From Terriglobia bacterium (lineage in GTDB: Bacteria; Acidobacteriota; Terriglobia; JAIQFV01): a stretch of 64,000 nt of DNA. The DNA lies in NCBI GenBank assembly GCA_020073085.1, contig JAIQFV010000018.1, forward strand, positions 1 to 64,000, in the 5' to 3' direction. Shown here piece after piece: positions 8,695 through 18,037 of the stretch (position 1 is its first letter; every line of letters starts with the position of its first letter). The notes beneath the pieces are model-generated. The model worked only from the letters and a program-made list of their open reading frames with translations. It ran no database searches and was not told the origin of the DNA. The position numbers and the translations under genes are program-made.

Positions 8695-9581
8695 AAGGAG
8701 GCCTTCGCCGGCCGGCTCTCACTGACTGAAAGAAAGATTCCCACCAGGATAATAAATCCCCCGAGAACCTTTTCAGGAGTCAAAATTTCCTTAAAGATCA
8801 AAAGGGCAAGGAGCGAGGCCCCCACCGGCTCGAGCAGCGTGCACACGGCGACGACAGCGGCTGGAAAATATCGAAGCGCCCAATTCAAGGACGTGTGCCC
8901 GATCGACTGCGGGACCAGGGCCGACAAAGCAAAAAATAGAAACGTCCGTCCCGAATAATGGACCCAATTCGGCTCTGTCAACACACCGAGGAGCACCAAC
9001 AACCCGCCGGCCGCCGCGTACACCCTGAATACGTACCGGGTCAACGGGGTTACACTCCGAATCACCCGGCCGGTTAGTATGTACCCCGCCATCATGATGG
9101 CCCCCAGCAGGGCCAGTGCATCGCCCTTGAGGGTGTCGTGGCCGATCCCGATATCGGCCCGGGCCACCAGGATGCCGCCCGCAACGGCAACCAGAATTCC
9201 AATGATAGCACGCCGCGAAATCCCTTCGCGTAAAAACCACCAGGAGAACAGGGCAACAAACAGTGGATTGGCGGTGACAAGCACGACTGAGCTCGCCACC
9301 GAGGTGTATTTTAATGAGGCTATCCATGTCGTAAAATGGAGGGCCAGGAAGGTCCCGGCCAGCAGATAGTAGATTGCTTTGCTTTGACTCTGCCCCTCCC
9401 CGAGAGCCGCTGGTCTTGAGAACTGAAACGGCACTAAAACGATGGAGGCGATGAGTAGCCGGTAGGCCGCTATCACCAGAGACGGCGCCTCGCAAAGCCG
9501 GACGAAGATGGATCCAAAGCTGATCGCCACGACCCCGAGGCACAAGACAGAGGCAGTGACGGCACGCGAGGGGGAAGACAT
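8691..9581 (-). CDS. DMT superfamily transporter (EamA domains)
   Basis: 296 residues with about ten predicted membrane segments and the two-repeat EamA pattern (AYRLLIASIVL..., then a second half ending in LEPVGASLLALLIFKE). Family members move small metabolites such as amino acids, sugars or nucleotide-linked compounds, and substrate cannot be read from sequence. It is the first gene of the operon, with its stop overlapping the start of ldcA. That arrangement raises the possibility of a substrate linked to murein recycling, which is an inference from position only. Confidence 0.88.
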   Translation of the reverse strand: MSSPSRAVTASVLCLGVVAISFGSIFVRLCEAPSLVIAAYRLLIASIVLVPFQFSRPAALGEGQSQSKAIYYLLAGTFLALHFTTWIASLKYTSVASSVVLVTANPLFVALFSWWFLREGISRRAIIGILVAVAGGILVARADIGIGHDTLKGDALALLGAIMMAGYILTGRVIRSVTPLTRYVFRVYAAAGGLLVLLGVLTEPNWVHYSGRTFLFFALSALVPQSIGHTSLNWALRYFPAAVVAVCTLLEPVGASLLALLIFKEILTPEKVLGGFIILVGIFLSVSESRPAKASL

Positions 9582-9840
9582 GAAATCGCACCTCGAACGG
9601 GTTCGTTGACCATCTCATCGGCCCTCCGCCCATTGCCACCCCGTCTGGAGCAGGCGGCAGAATACGGGACCCGATCCCCCGTCAAAAACATCAAGCATCA
9701 AGCTCGAGGGGACGGACTCAATGGGGCCGAGGCAACAGAGAAGATAAGCACGACCTCGACTTTCTGCAAGCTCATTCATGACGCTGCCAAGGATTTGTCC
9801 GGCCATTTCCCGTCCGGCCGGTCCCTCGAGGGATGTTCCG
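9582..9840. other. Divergent intergenic region
   Basis: Lies between the operon starting at 9581 (minus) and the hydrolase starting at 9897 (plus). Short open frames occur on both strands with no recognisable homology. It presumably carries the operon promoter on the minus strand, but I cannot assign it. Confidence 0.4.
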
Positions 9841-9868
9841 TTGAAAAATAACTGAAATCCAGTAAAAT
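9841..9868 (+). promoter_or_regulatory. Candidate sigma-70 promoter for hydrolase gene
   Basis: TTGAAA at 9841-9846 and TAAAAT at 9863-9868 are separated by 16 bases, close to the housekeeping consensus. The gene's ATG follows 28 bases after the -10 box. Motif match only; no transcript data. Confidence 0.4.
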
Positions 9869-9896
9869 ACTTGTTCTTCTTTGGGTGAAAGGAAAC

Positions 9897-11018
9897 ATGT
9901 TAGAACGGTGGATCACTTCTCAGGAAAGGCGACGGCTGGCGCGGGACACCAACCGCCGCGTTCTGCCCTTCGAATGGGGCCTCGAATACATCGAGGCTCG
10001 AAACGGGTCTGACGATCCCCGCCGGATTCTCGATGAGTACGTCGACTGGGCGATGCAAAACAGCGAGGAATTCTTCCATCATACTTCGACAGCCGACTAC
10101 CAGTTCGATGGCCGCCAGCTTACCTATCCGAGTCAAATCCAAACACCCTATCCTGAGAATAACACGGTGTTCGCCCGCTACTACCCGTCAAAGCATTTGA
10201 CATCGCGAGCGAAGATTCGTCCAGCGGTCATTGTGATGCCCCAGTGGAATGGTGACTTCGATGCCCACGTCGCCCTGGCTCAACTTTTTGCCCGGTTCGG
10301 AATTTCTGCTTTGCGGCTGAGCATGCCTTACCACGACTCGCGGAAGCCGCCGCACCTGGAGCGGTCGGATTATATGGTCAGCTCCAACATCGGCCGGACC
10401 CTCCAGGCCTCCCGGCAGGCGGTCCTGGACGTCAAACGGGCCGCCGACTGGCTACTGGGCCAGGGGTTCAACCGGATCGCCGTCATGGGAACTTCCATCG
10501 GATCGAGCGTGGCTTTCCTGACCTTTGCGCACGACCCGAGATTCGCCGCGGGGATCTTCAACCACGGGTCGAGTTATTTTGGGGACGTTGTTTGGACCGG
10601 GATCACCACGCAGCATGTGCGCCAGGGGATCGAGTCTCACCTGACTCAGGATCAGCTTCGCCGCTACTGGTCACCGATCAGCCCGTTCCCCTTCATTCGG
10701 AGGCTCAACCAGAATCCCCGAAAGATGCTCATCGTTTCGGCGGAATACGACCTTTCGTTCCTTCCGTGCTTTTCGCAGGATGTCTTCCGCGAGTACAGGT
10801 CCCATGGCATCCCCTTTGAGCTACAACTCATGCCTTGCGGACATTACACGCTCGGCACTTTTCCGTTCAGCTGGTGGGTTGCAGGTCGGATGGTCCGGTT
10901 CCTGCGGAGACATCTGCTTTCCATCCCGACCGGTTCGCGGGACCTCCCCGGCAACGCTAGGGATGCCACGCCAGGTCGACCAGAATGGGTCGATGATCGG
11001 ACACCTCCTCAGGTTTAA
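9897..11018 (+). CDS. Alpha/beta hydrolase family protein
   Basis: 373 residues from ATG 9897, chosen over an in-frame GTG at 9885 because AAAGGA sits just upstream of the ATG. The alpha/beta-hydrolase fold is shown by the nucleophile elbow GTSIGS (MGTSIGSSVAFLTF), an Asp in a YDLSF stretch after a beta strand (LIVSAEYD) and a late His (PCGHYTL). No signal peptide is visible. It resembles the abhydrolase-18-like proteins of unknown substrate. It converges on the next gene, with 62 bases of 3' overlap, which limits how far either frame could be altered. Confidence 0.75.
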   Translation: MLERWITSQERRRLARDTNRRVLPFEWGLEYIEARNGSDDPRRILDEYVDWAMQNSEEFFHHTSTADYQFDGRQLTYPSQIQTPYPENNTVFARYYPSKHLTSRAKIRPAVIVMPQWNGDFDAHVALAQLFARFGISALRLSMPYHDSRKPPHLERSDYMVSSNIGRTLQASRQAVLDVKRAADWLLGQGFNRIAVMGTSIGSSVAFLTFAHDPRFAAGIFNHGSSYFGDVVWTGITTQHVRQGIESHLTQDQLRRYWSPISPFPFIRRLNQNPRKMLIVSAEYDLSFLPCFSQDVFREYRSHGIPFELQLMPCGHYTLGTFPFSWWVAGRMVRFLRRHLLSIPTGSRDLPGNARDATPGRPEWVDDRTPPQV

Positions 11019-12168
11019 CACCATTCTCAAATTCTATGATGGTCCTTGGAGACAAGGGCTCCGAACCCTTGGCCATGTTCCCCTCCCATGGGGGACGAAC
11101 CGCCGGGGAGATGTTCTTTCCCACAAACCAGTCCAGGCGCAAAGGAAGTCCTTCCTCGAAAGATTTCAAGGTCCTGAAGGCCCGGTCCCGGAGAAACCTT
11201 GGGACAAGATGAACATCTTCAAGGGAGCGAAGAAAAGTAGCAGCGGTTGGGTTATCGTCGTTGAAAGGTCCCCATTCAAACCCGGATTGACCCAGGACAT
11301 CAAAAAGGGGCTCACGCCCTTGCGGCGAGAGCGTGGAAGCCAACAAGTTGCCGGGCTTCGAACTCACCAGCCGGATGAGACTCCGAAGGGTGCGCCATGC
11401 GGTTCCGCGTGAAAAAGTATTTGAATTGAAGTCGCCCCCGATCAGGATGATGGCCCTCGCTTCTTCCTTGAAGGGCTCAACCAGGGCGGCCATCTGTCGC
11501 GCCCGGCACCGCGGCGTGTTGCGAACTTCGAGATGGGTTGTGGCAGCCATCATCTTCCGCCCTCCAATTTCAAAACGGCATATCAGGGCGGCCCGGTTTC
11601 CATATCGTTTTTCAGAAAACTCAAAAGGCTCGAAACACCGGGGCAGGCGAGATGTCCGGGCCGATTGAATCGGAAACCGAGACAAGATGGCGTTTCCCTG
11701 GAGGCCGGACCTGTTTTCTCCTGGCGCCCTGAGATCCTCTCCTGCCCCCTTGGTCAGCTCTATAAAACAGGGGGCGTAGGCGAAGTTCATACCCAGTGTC
11801 CCGGCGAGTTCGCGGGCGACAAAGCGATTTCCTGAACGTGCCATCCCCAGGTCGGCTTCCTGCAGAAGAATCAGATCTGCACTGAGGAACCTCGAATCCG
11901 ACCGGAAGATGTCGATCAGCTGATCGAGTTTCGTACCTTTTTCAATATTCCAGGTCAGGCATCGCAACCATGGTTTCTCGGGGGATGCCGGGAAAAATCT
12001 GTTTTCAACGTGAGCATGGTCCAGAACCTGGTCGATCCGTCTGTGGTTCTCTGAAAACCATGTCGAGGAGGTTAACGAATGCAAGGTGGGATGGGTCTTG
12101 AGGTGAGCCTGCAGGTCGGCCAGCTCCGCCGGAAACTCAGGATCATCAAGATAGTCATCTTTTGGCAT
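10957..12168 (-). CDS. Endonuclease/exonuclease/phosphatase-fold protein
   Basis: 403 residues. The EEP fold is visible in LTWNIEKG, LILLQEADLG, GGDFNSNTF and the closing SDHRPILVDL, which supply the metal-binding Asn/Glu and catalytic Asp/His. Members include DNA-repair nucleases, sphingomyelinases and inositol phosphatases. The long N-terminal stretch before the first motif (about 90 residues) is not family-typical. No signal peptide is seen. The 3' end overlaps the convergent hydrolase gene. Confidence 0.85.
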   Translation of the reverse strand: MPKDDYLDDPEFPAELADLQAHLKTHPTLHSLTSSTWFSENHRRIDQVLDHAHVENRFFPASPEKPWLRCLTWNIEKGTKLDQLIDIFRSDSRFLSADLILLQEADLGMARSGNRFVARELAGTLGMNFAYAPCFIELTKGAGEDLRAPGENRSGLQGNAILSRFPIQSARTSRLPRCFEPFEFSEKRYGNRAALICRFEIGGRKMMAATTHLEVRNTPRCRARQMAALVEPFKEEARAIILIGGDFNSNTFSRGTAWRTLRSLIRLVSSKPGNLLASTLSPQGREPLFDVLGQSGFEWGPFNDDNPTAATFLRSLEDVHLVPRFLRDRAFRTLKSFEEGLPLRLDWFVGKNISPAVRPPWEGNMAKGSEPLSPRTIIEFENGVKPEEVSDHRPILVDLAWHP

Positions 12169-12335
12169 TGAGCTGTTGCGGGCGCAATTAATGCTTGCCG
12201 TCCGGGACGATCTGGTGAAGATCTCCTTGAAATCACATCGGCCTTGGATTGTACTATGGATTCAGTCTAAAATGCCTCCGCCTGATATTGACACGATGCT
12301 CTCTGCAGGACCCGCTGATCGTCAGGAAACCATTC

Positions 12336-13637
12336 ATGCCCGCACATCTTGAATGCATCACTTGCCATCAACACTATCCTATCCACCGCGCCCTCTACCA
12401 GTGCAGCCAGTGCAACGATCTCCTGGATGTCGTTTACTCTTTCGGTTCACCCGATCCGAAGAGACTCAAAGTCGACTTCCTGAATCGCAAGCTCTCGCCG
12501 ACGCCGCAGGACCAGAGCGGGGTTTGGCGGTTCCGGGAGCTGCTGCCGTTCCTGGATCGCTTCGACTCCGTCATTTCGCTGCGGGAGGGCAACACCCCGC
12601 TGTGGGAAGTCCCTCGGGCCGCGAAGGAGGCCGGGCTGCAGCATCTTGCCGTGAAACATCAGGGGATGAACCCGACCGGCTCCTTCAAGGACAACGGCAT
12701 GACGACGGCGGTCACGCAGGCGAAGCTGCTCGGGGCCCGGACCGTTCTCTGCGCGAGCACCGGCAACACCTCTGCCTCCATGGCGGCGTATGCCGCGCGG
12801 GCCGACATGCGGGCGGTCGTCCTGATCCCCGAGGGGCAAATCGCACGGGGCAAGCTGGCCCAGGCGATTGATTATGGGGCCACGGTCGTTCAAATCCGGG
12901 GAGATTTTGATCACGCCATGCAGCTCGTCCGGGAGCTGTCGCAGGAGGGCGCCGCCTACCTCCTGAATTCGGTCAACCCATTCCGGATTGAAGGCCAGAA
13001 GACGATCGTCATTGAGCTCATGGAGCAGCGCGGGTGGCGCCCTCCGGACCGCATCGTCCTGCCGGCCGGCAACCTGGGAAATTGCTCCGCCTTCGGAAAA
13101 GCGCTGCGCGAGCTGTTTGATTTGAAGCTGATCAACCGCCTTCCCAAATTGACGCTGGTCCAGGCGGTCGGGGCCAATCCCTTTGCCCGGATGGTCCGGT
13201 CGGGGGATACGAATCTGATTCCCATGAAGGCCGACACCCTGGCGACCGCCATTAAAATCGGCAGTCCGGTTTCCTGGAAGAAAGCTCTCCGGGCGCTGGA
13301 GTGGACCCAAGGCGATGTGGTCGAAGTGACGGAAGGCGAGATTGCTGATGCCCGTGCTCTGCTGGCCCGGGATGGCGTTGGGTGCGAGCCGGCGTCGGCC
13401 TCGACCCTCGCAGCGATCCTGAAGTTATCGCGCGAGAAGAAGTTGATGTCGAGCGAAGAAGTCGTGGGAATTCTGACGGGCCATCACCTCAAGGATCCCG
13501 AATACATTCTGGATTACCACGAGGGGAAATTGAGCCATCAAGGCGCCCTCATTCCTGCACACTATCAAAATACGCTCCAAACGGTCGCCGCTGAAACTCA
13601 AGCGCTCAAGAGACTCCTGTTCGCCCATGACAAATGA
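12336..13637 (+). CDS. thrC: Threonine synthase
   Basis: 433 residues from ATG 12336, preceded by AGGAAA. Converts O-phospho-L-homoserine to threonine with PLP. The PLP lysine is Lys118 in TGSFKDNG, and the phosphate/PLP loop is STGNTSASMAAYAA. The N-terminus carries a zinc-ribbon-like pair of CxxC motifs (CITC, CSQC), found in one branch of ThrC. The upstream in-frame extension to 12249 lacks the ribbon start and looks non-coding. It overlaps the next gene by 11 bases. No other threonine-pathway gene is nearby. Confidence 0.93.
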   Translation: MPAHLECITCHQHYPIHRALYQCSQCNDLLDVVYSFGSPDPKRLKVDFLNRKLSPTPQDQSGVWRFRELLPFLDRFDSVISLREGNTPLWEVPRAAKEAGLQHLAVKHQGMNPTGSFKDNGMTTAVTQAKLLGARTVLCASTGNTSASMAAYAARADMRAVVLIPEGQIARGKLAQAIDYGATVVQIRGDFDHAMQLVRELSQEGAAYLLNSVNPFRIEGQKTIVIELMEQRGWRPPDRIVLPAGNLGNCSAFGKALRELFDLKLINRLPKLTLVQAVGANPFARMVRSGDTNLIPMKADTLATAIKIGSPVSWKKALRALEWTQGDVVEVTEGEIADARALLARDGVGCEPASASTLAAILKLSREKKLMSSEEVVGILTGHHLKDPEYILDYHEGKLSHQGALIPAHYQNTLQTVAAETQALKRLLFAHDK

Positions 13638-15180
13638 CCTGATGGAAGGACCCTTTCCGCTTTCCCCGGGATTTCGTGTTGTCTTTGGGGTCTTGATGGC
13701 CGCAGCCCTCCTGCTGGTCTGGATTCCAAAATTTCTTCCGCTGACCGATTATCCCGAGCACCTCCTGGTCATCCAGGTTCTCTCTCACTACCAGGATCCC
13801 CAGTATCAATATGCGCGGGATTACACGGTACAGCTGGGCAATGTTCCTTATGTGTCCATCTACCTGATTGGGATGTGGCTGAATCGATTCCTGCCCATCT
13901 TCACCGTGGGAAAGATTCTCCTCTCGCTTTACATTATTCTCACTCCCCTCAGCATCCTGGCCTATGTACGTTCGCTCCGGAATGTTTCACCCTGGTCTTC
14001 CCTGCTGTCTTTCGTCTTCCTGTTCAATCTCTTCTATTATCTCGGCTCGTTGAACTTTCTGATTTCGATTCCTCTTTCCTTCTTTGTTCTGGCGCTGGTT
14101 CTCACCCTTTTGAACCCGCAGGTACCTTCTGCAAACATCCCCAACCCGCCAACCTCATTCTTCGAGCAGTACTGGCGGGTCGCTGCCCTCGTGCTGGTCT
14201 CCACCGCATTGTTCTACACCCACATTGTTTCCTATGCGGCGGTCATTTTGGCGGCTGCCGGCTTGTGCCTGGCCGCATATTTACGCCGTCGGCCAGTCAC
14301 GCTCACCGCCGTCGCGCTGGTTCCTTCGGTCCTGCTCGCCGGATTCTCAGTTTACAGAGCGCTGGGCGCCTCAGCGTCAGGACTTGGTGCAAGCTGGCTT
14401 CCCTTTTCTTCACGTCTCTTTGACCTGCTTCAGCCTTTCCTGATCTACCGGGACGATTACTTTCACCGGACCGTTCTCGATCGGCTGAGTCTGCCATTGG
14501 TATTTCTGGCGGCCTTATGGCTGGTCACTGGCATGTGGTCCTTTCTTAAGATAAGAAACCGCGATCGCTTGGACGCGTGGCTTATTCTCCTTTTCTTGCT
14601 TCTTGCCGCACTCGTGTTTCCGTCTCAAATCCCTTCTGCTTCCTTCGCCCATCGCTTGTCGATCCTTGTCCTTCTCAGCGTCTGCGGGATCCTTCCGAGG
14701 CAATTCGGAGAGCATCTCCTCACCAAGGTCACCCTTTTGGCTCTGACGGTTTTTGTTTTCACATTAACGGCTTGGAGGACAAGTGAGTTTAATCGCGAGA
14801 TGAAACCGTTTCTCAACGCGGTGGCGCGGATGCAGCCCGATGCCCGCGTCCTGCCGCTCATCCAGAACCTCCACTCTTCCCATCTTCAAACATATTGTTT
14901 CTTACACATCACGAACTATTATCATCTTGAGAAACAGGGGGGGAACCCTTATCTCCTGTTTCGGAACATGCCCCAGATCCCCGTCCATTACCGGTTTCTG
15001 CTCCAGCTGCCGTCCGTTGGCTCTTTTGAACCTGACCTCTTCGACTGGAACACGCACCACGACCATTACCGATATTTTTTGGCCCGGGACGCGAGCGCCC
15101 GGGTCATGGGTCAGCTCCGGTCTCATTCCCGGCTGATTTATGAGTCCCAGGGGTGGGCCCTCTTCGAGGCGCAGGACTGA
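13627..15180 (+). CDS. Polytopic membrane protein, GT-C glycosyltransferase-like
   Basis: 517 residues with around ten to twelve hydrophobic segments. After the first segment comes a loop with LPLTDYPEHL, an acidic loop position typical of GT-C lipid-linked-sugar glycosyltransferases and related proteins. The soluble C-terminal part (about 400-517) has no motif I recognise. Its start overlaps thrC by 11 bases, suggesting translational coupling, although no functional link is evident. Function as a glycosyltransferase is inferred from topology and should be held loosely. Confidence 0.65.
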   Translation: MTNDLMEGPFPLSPGFRVVFGVLMAAALLLVWIPKFLPLTDYPEHLLVIQVLSHYQDPQYQYARDYTVQLGNVPYVSIYLIGMWLNRFLPIFTVGKILLSLYIILTPLSILAYVRSLRNVSPWSSLLSFVFLFNLFYYLGSLNFLISIPLSFFVLALVLTLLNPQVPSANIPNPPTSFFEQYWRVAALVLVSTALFYTHIVSYAAVILAAAGLCLAAYLRRRPVTLTAVALVPSVLLAGFSVYRALGASASGLGASWLPFSSRLFDLLQPFLIYRDDYFHRTVLDRLSLPLVFLAALWLVTGMWSFLKIRNRDRLDAWLILLFLLLAALVFPSQIPSASFAHRLSILVLLSVCGILPRQFGEHLLTKVTLLALTVFVFTLTAWRTSEFNREMKPFLNAVARMQPDARVLPLIQNLHSSHLQTYCFLHITNYYHLEKQGGNPYLLFRNMPQIPVHYRFLLQLPSVGSFEPDLFDWNTHHDHYRYFLARDASARVMGQLRSHSRLIYESQGWALFEAQD

Positions 15181-15327
15181 CTTCAAGGCATGCTACCGGA
15201 GCGGCCTTTATCAACAATCGTGTTTCTTCCTGGAATCGGGGAGAATGCGGACTAGTCAGTGCATAAAACCGATAAGACCCGCTGTGGCTGGCGCGTCCCT
15301 AGGGAGCAGGTCTTCGCCGAGGTCGCA

Positions 15328-16161
15328 CTAGGCTTTTTTGAAGAACCTTCCCACCGCAGCACTGAACGACTTTTTTTCTTCCGGCTTGCCCATCGCCGAG
15401 TTCACGAGATTTTCGGTCCGGAGCGGATTGGCGGCCGGGAGTGTTCGAAGCTTGAATTTCGTCTCCTTGAGCGCCGTGAGTGTACTGAGACAGTAGAGGC
15501 AATCCGCGGCATGACCTTCCGCCTTTTCCTTCTCAGCCCAGAGGGCCTGTCCGTCAATGATTTTGTTGAACAGCCTGACCGGGACACAGTCTTCGGTTTT
15601 TTCGTTATCAATTTCAACAAGGAGATTCGGAGGGATAGAAAGAATTCGTTCCTCTGAGGAAAGTGGCAATGTCATCTCGGCCCCACGCTCGAGGGCTTTC
15701 ACCAGAACGGGTTCTGCCGCCTCGGGCCGCATCGACAGGATTTGGACCACCTCTTTGAGGGGGATCTGACACATACGAAACCAGACGAGTTGCTGATGCA
15801 GCAGCGGGAATCCCTTGAGGAGTTCTGCCAACTGGTCACGAGTGAGCGGCGGCGACGTCGGACCATCCACATACACAGCCCGGCCCCGGCACAATCTCAA
15901 GGTGTACACCCGCCACTCGCGAAGGAACTCGCGCTCCCACGTGCCCTGGAAGGTTTTCAGAAGGCCATCCGGCTCGACGATTGAGGATTTCAGCAGCTCG
16001 ACGAGGATCTGATCGCGATGGGGACGCAAGACCCGGAAGTAGTGATCGATCCAGAACTCGGCCAGGGACAAGTAGCTTTGGACCAGTTGTCGGCAGGCGC
16101 CGCGATTCCCCTCGCGACAGCCTTCGAGCATCTCGAGAAATGTAGATCCTTGCCGGAGCAT
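15328..16161 (-). CDS. Sigma-like protein with C-terminal HxxxCxxC zinc-finger motif
   Basis: 277 residues, no membrane segment. The N-terminal part (about 10-45: CREGNRGACRQLVQSYL) reads like a divergent sigma-70 region 2. The middle (about 130-180: LKGFPLLHQQLVWF, IPLKEVVQILSM) reads like region 4, with a helix-turn-helix at 'PLKEVVQILSMRPEA'. Near residue 225 the motif GHAADCLYC has the HxxxCxxC spacing of ZAS/zf-HC2 anti-sigma domains. The two halves normally occur in separate proteins. I infer a degenerate ECF sigma factor fused to an anti-sigma-like domain; an unrelated helical protein is the alternative. Start may instead be the Met at 16131. Confidence 0.5.
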   Translation of the reverse strand: MLRQGSTFLEMLEGCREGNRGACRQLVQSYLSLAEFWIDHYFRVLRPHRDQILVELLKSSIVEPDGLLKTFQGTWEREFLREWRVYTLRLCRGRAVYVDGPTSPPLTRDQLAELLKGFPLLHQQLVWFRMCQIPLKEVVQILSMRPEAAEPVLVKALERGAEMTLPLSSEERILSIPPNLLVEIDNEKTEDCVPVRLFNKIIDGQALWAEKEKAEGHAADCLYCLSTLTALKETKFKLRTLPAANPLRTENLVNSAMGKPEEKKSFSAAVGRFFKKA

Positions 16162-16327
16162 AATGACGAGAGAATCGCTCTCCTCGGAACGCTGGAATTT
16201 TTTTCGTAAGAACGCTATTGTAATGAGCTCTCATTTAATTGCAAGATGAAACCGTCGATTGAGGATAACAATTTTTAGTGACTCCGTTCGCCCCTACAAT
16301 TTATGATCCTCAAGACAGGGAGCCCAA

Positions 16328-17302
16328 ATGAGAATCGCGGTGATGGGAACAGGTGGTGTCGGCGGATACTTTGGAGGGAGGCTCGCCCGGGCCGGTGAAG
16401 AAGTCTGTTTTATCGCCCGGGGAGAGCACCTGAAGACGATGCTCGACCAAGGGCTGCGAATCGCCAGCGTAACCGGGGATTTCGAGATTCCGATCAAACC
16501 GACCCCGCTGCCCGTCGGTCGAGAAGGGGGTCCGTCTGAGCCCTCAGGCACACCGGTTGCCTTTGCCACTGACGACCCTCGAACAGTCGGGCCGGTGGAT
16601 TTAGTGATCTTCTGTGTCAAGACTTACGACACGGAGGCCGGGTCGAAGGCTGTCTTCCCTCTTGTCGGCCCCACGACCCTGCTCCTGTCCCTGCAGAATG
16701 GCGTGGATTCCGCCGATAAACTCGGACGCGACCACGGACGCAACCATGTCCTGGGCGGAGCCACTTACATTTACACCGCCCTGACCCGGCCGGGCGTCAT
16801 CACCCACTCCGGTGGACCCGGAAAAATAATCTGGGGGGAATTGGATGGCAGCGTCTCGGAACGAATCTCCCGGATCAAGGAATCTTTTGACCGGGCCGGA
16901 ATCACCCATGAGATATCACAGGATATCCGGCGGGCGCTTTGGGAGAAGTTTGCCATGATCTGCGCCAATGGGGGGATGAGCGCCCTGACTCGGGCCACGC
17001 TGGGCGAGATGCTTGCCCGGGAAGAAACTCGTTCCATGATGGAGAAGGCCATGCGCGAGGTTGTCAATGTGGGGACAGGCGAGGGAATCCAGTTTGATGG
17101 GCGATTTGTTGAGAAAACGATGAAATTCCTGTCGACGCTCGAACCGAACGGACGCGCCTCGCTCTATACTGATCTCGTCAACAACCGGCGCATGGAACTC
17201 GCCTCCTTGAATGGCCGGGTCGTCCAGCTCGCCAAAAAGCACGGCATCCCCGTGCCCATGAACTTTGCCATTTATGCCGCCTTGCTTCCGCATTTGAAAT
17301 GA
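16328..17302 (+). CDS. panE: 2-dehydropantoate 2-reductase
   Basis: 324 residues. NADPH-dependent reduction of ketopantoate to pantoate in the coenzyme A pathway. The Rossmann motif GTGGVGGYFGGRLA is at the N-terminus, the catalytic-domain stretch ALWEKFAMICANGG contains the conserved Lys, and the C-terminal helical domain with SLYTDLVNNRRMELASLNG is typical of the ApbA/PanE family. Length is usual. A GGGAG ribosome-binding site precedes the ATG. The gene stands alone on its strand. Confidence 0.92.
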   Translation: MRIAVMGTGGVGGYFGGRLARAGEEVCFIARGEHLKTMLDQGLRIASVTGDFEIPIKPTPLPVGREGGPSEPSGTPVAFATDDPRTVGPVDLVIFCVKTYDTEAGSKAVFPLVGPTTLLLSLQNGVDSADKLGRDHGRNHVLGGATYIYTALTRPGVITHSGGPGKIIWGELDGSVSERISRIKESFDRAGITHEISQDIRRALWEKFAMICANGGMSALTRATLGEMLAREETRSMMEKAMREVVNVGTGEGIQFDGRFVEKTMKFLSTLEPNGRASLYTDLVNNRRMELASLNGRVVQLAKKHGIPVPMNFAIYAALLPHLK

Positions 17303-17346
17303 GGAGGTACTGGAGATAGGTTCAGAGGTTGATGCCGGCCGCCCCA

Positions 17347-17365
17347 GTTCCGGATGATCCGGAAC
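17347..17365. repeat. 19-bp perfect palindrome after panE
   Basis: GTTCCGGAT at 17347-17355 and ATCCGGAAC at 17357-17365 flank one central base. It lies 45 bases after the panE stop. There is no T run, so an intrinsic terminator is not supported; it could be a protein-binding dyad. Confidence 0.5.
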
Positions 17366-17537
17366 CAAAACTAGATTTTATAAGGAAACCAGGAAACCGG
17401 GGGATTAATCGTCGATGGAATGACCGGCGCGACTGGATCCTCAGAGCTCTTCCGATCGGCGGTTCTCAACCTCCTGTCTTCCTGGCCTCCTGATGATGCA
17501 TCTCTTTGCATTGATCGGAAACAATTCCGTTGAGAGG

Positions 17538-17924
17538 TCACGGATGCGTATGAGAGGGTGCAGTGGGTGGGCTCATAGGGATTACCTCGAACAAATCATC
17601 CAGCACTTCGAAGGCATAGCGCAGATGGGGAATCACGATGGTTCCCCCCACGGTTAAGGCAATGTGCATCGCCTCATACAACTCCTTCCGGGAGCAACCC
17701 TCCGAAACACAACGATCGAGATGATAGAAGATGCAGTCATTGCACCGCAGGACCATGGATGCCACCAGGCCCATCATCTCCTTCGTTCTGACATCCAATG
17801 TGCCTTTCACATAAGCACGGGCATCGGCGGCGAAAAACTTGTTGAATTCCTGATACCCGGAGTTGAGGATTTTTTCATTCATGTCACTGCGGTACTTCCG
17901 GGTCTTGGACACTGAGCCTTTCAT
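17538..17924 (-). CDS. Carboxymuconolactone decarboxylase / AhpD-like protein
   Basis: 128 residues from the ATG at 17924, which has AAAGGAG upstream; a longer frame to 17984 includes the ribosome-binding site and is unlikely. The core CNDCIFYHLDRC carries the CxxC...H redox motif of AhpD-like proteins, in a helical context (LVASMVLR before, EAMHIALTVGGTIVIPH after). Members act in peroxide defence or aromatic degradation. With no alkyl-hydroperoxide reductase or protocatechuate genes nearby the substrate stays open. Confidence 0.85.
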   Translation of the reverse strand: MKGSVSKTRKYRSDMNEKILNSGYQEFNKFFAADARAYVKGTLDVRTKEMMGLVASMVLRCNDCIFYHLDRCVSEGCSRKELYEAMHIALTVGGTIVIPHLRYAFEVLDDLFEVIPMSPPTAPSHTHP

Positions 17925-18037
17925 CAGACTCTCCTTTGGAGGGCGGCCTCCAGTTTGAGATCCAGGATCTTTCGGCGGCAGCACTACACCGTCGGTGAGA
18001 AATCGAATGTCGTGGAAGAGAGTGCAGGAGAGGGAAC

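Noticed and set aside
9615-9806. 63-codon minus-strand frame in the divergent region
   Set aside because: No homology or ribosome-binding site.
12227-12257. Promoter TTGAAA...TACTAT ahead of thrC
   Set aside because: Spacer of 19 bases is too long for a confident call.
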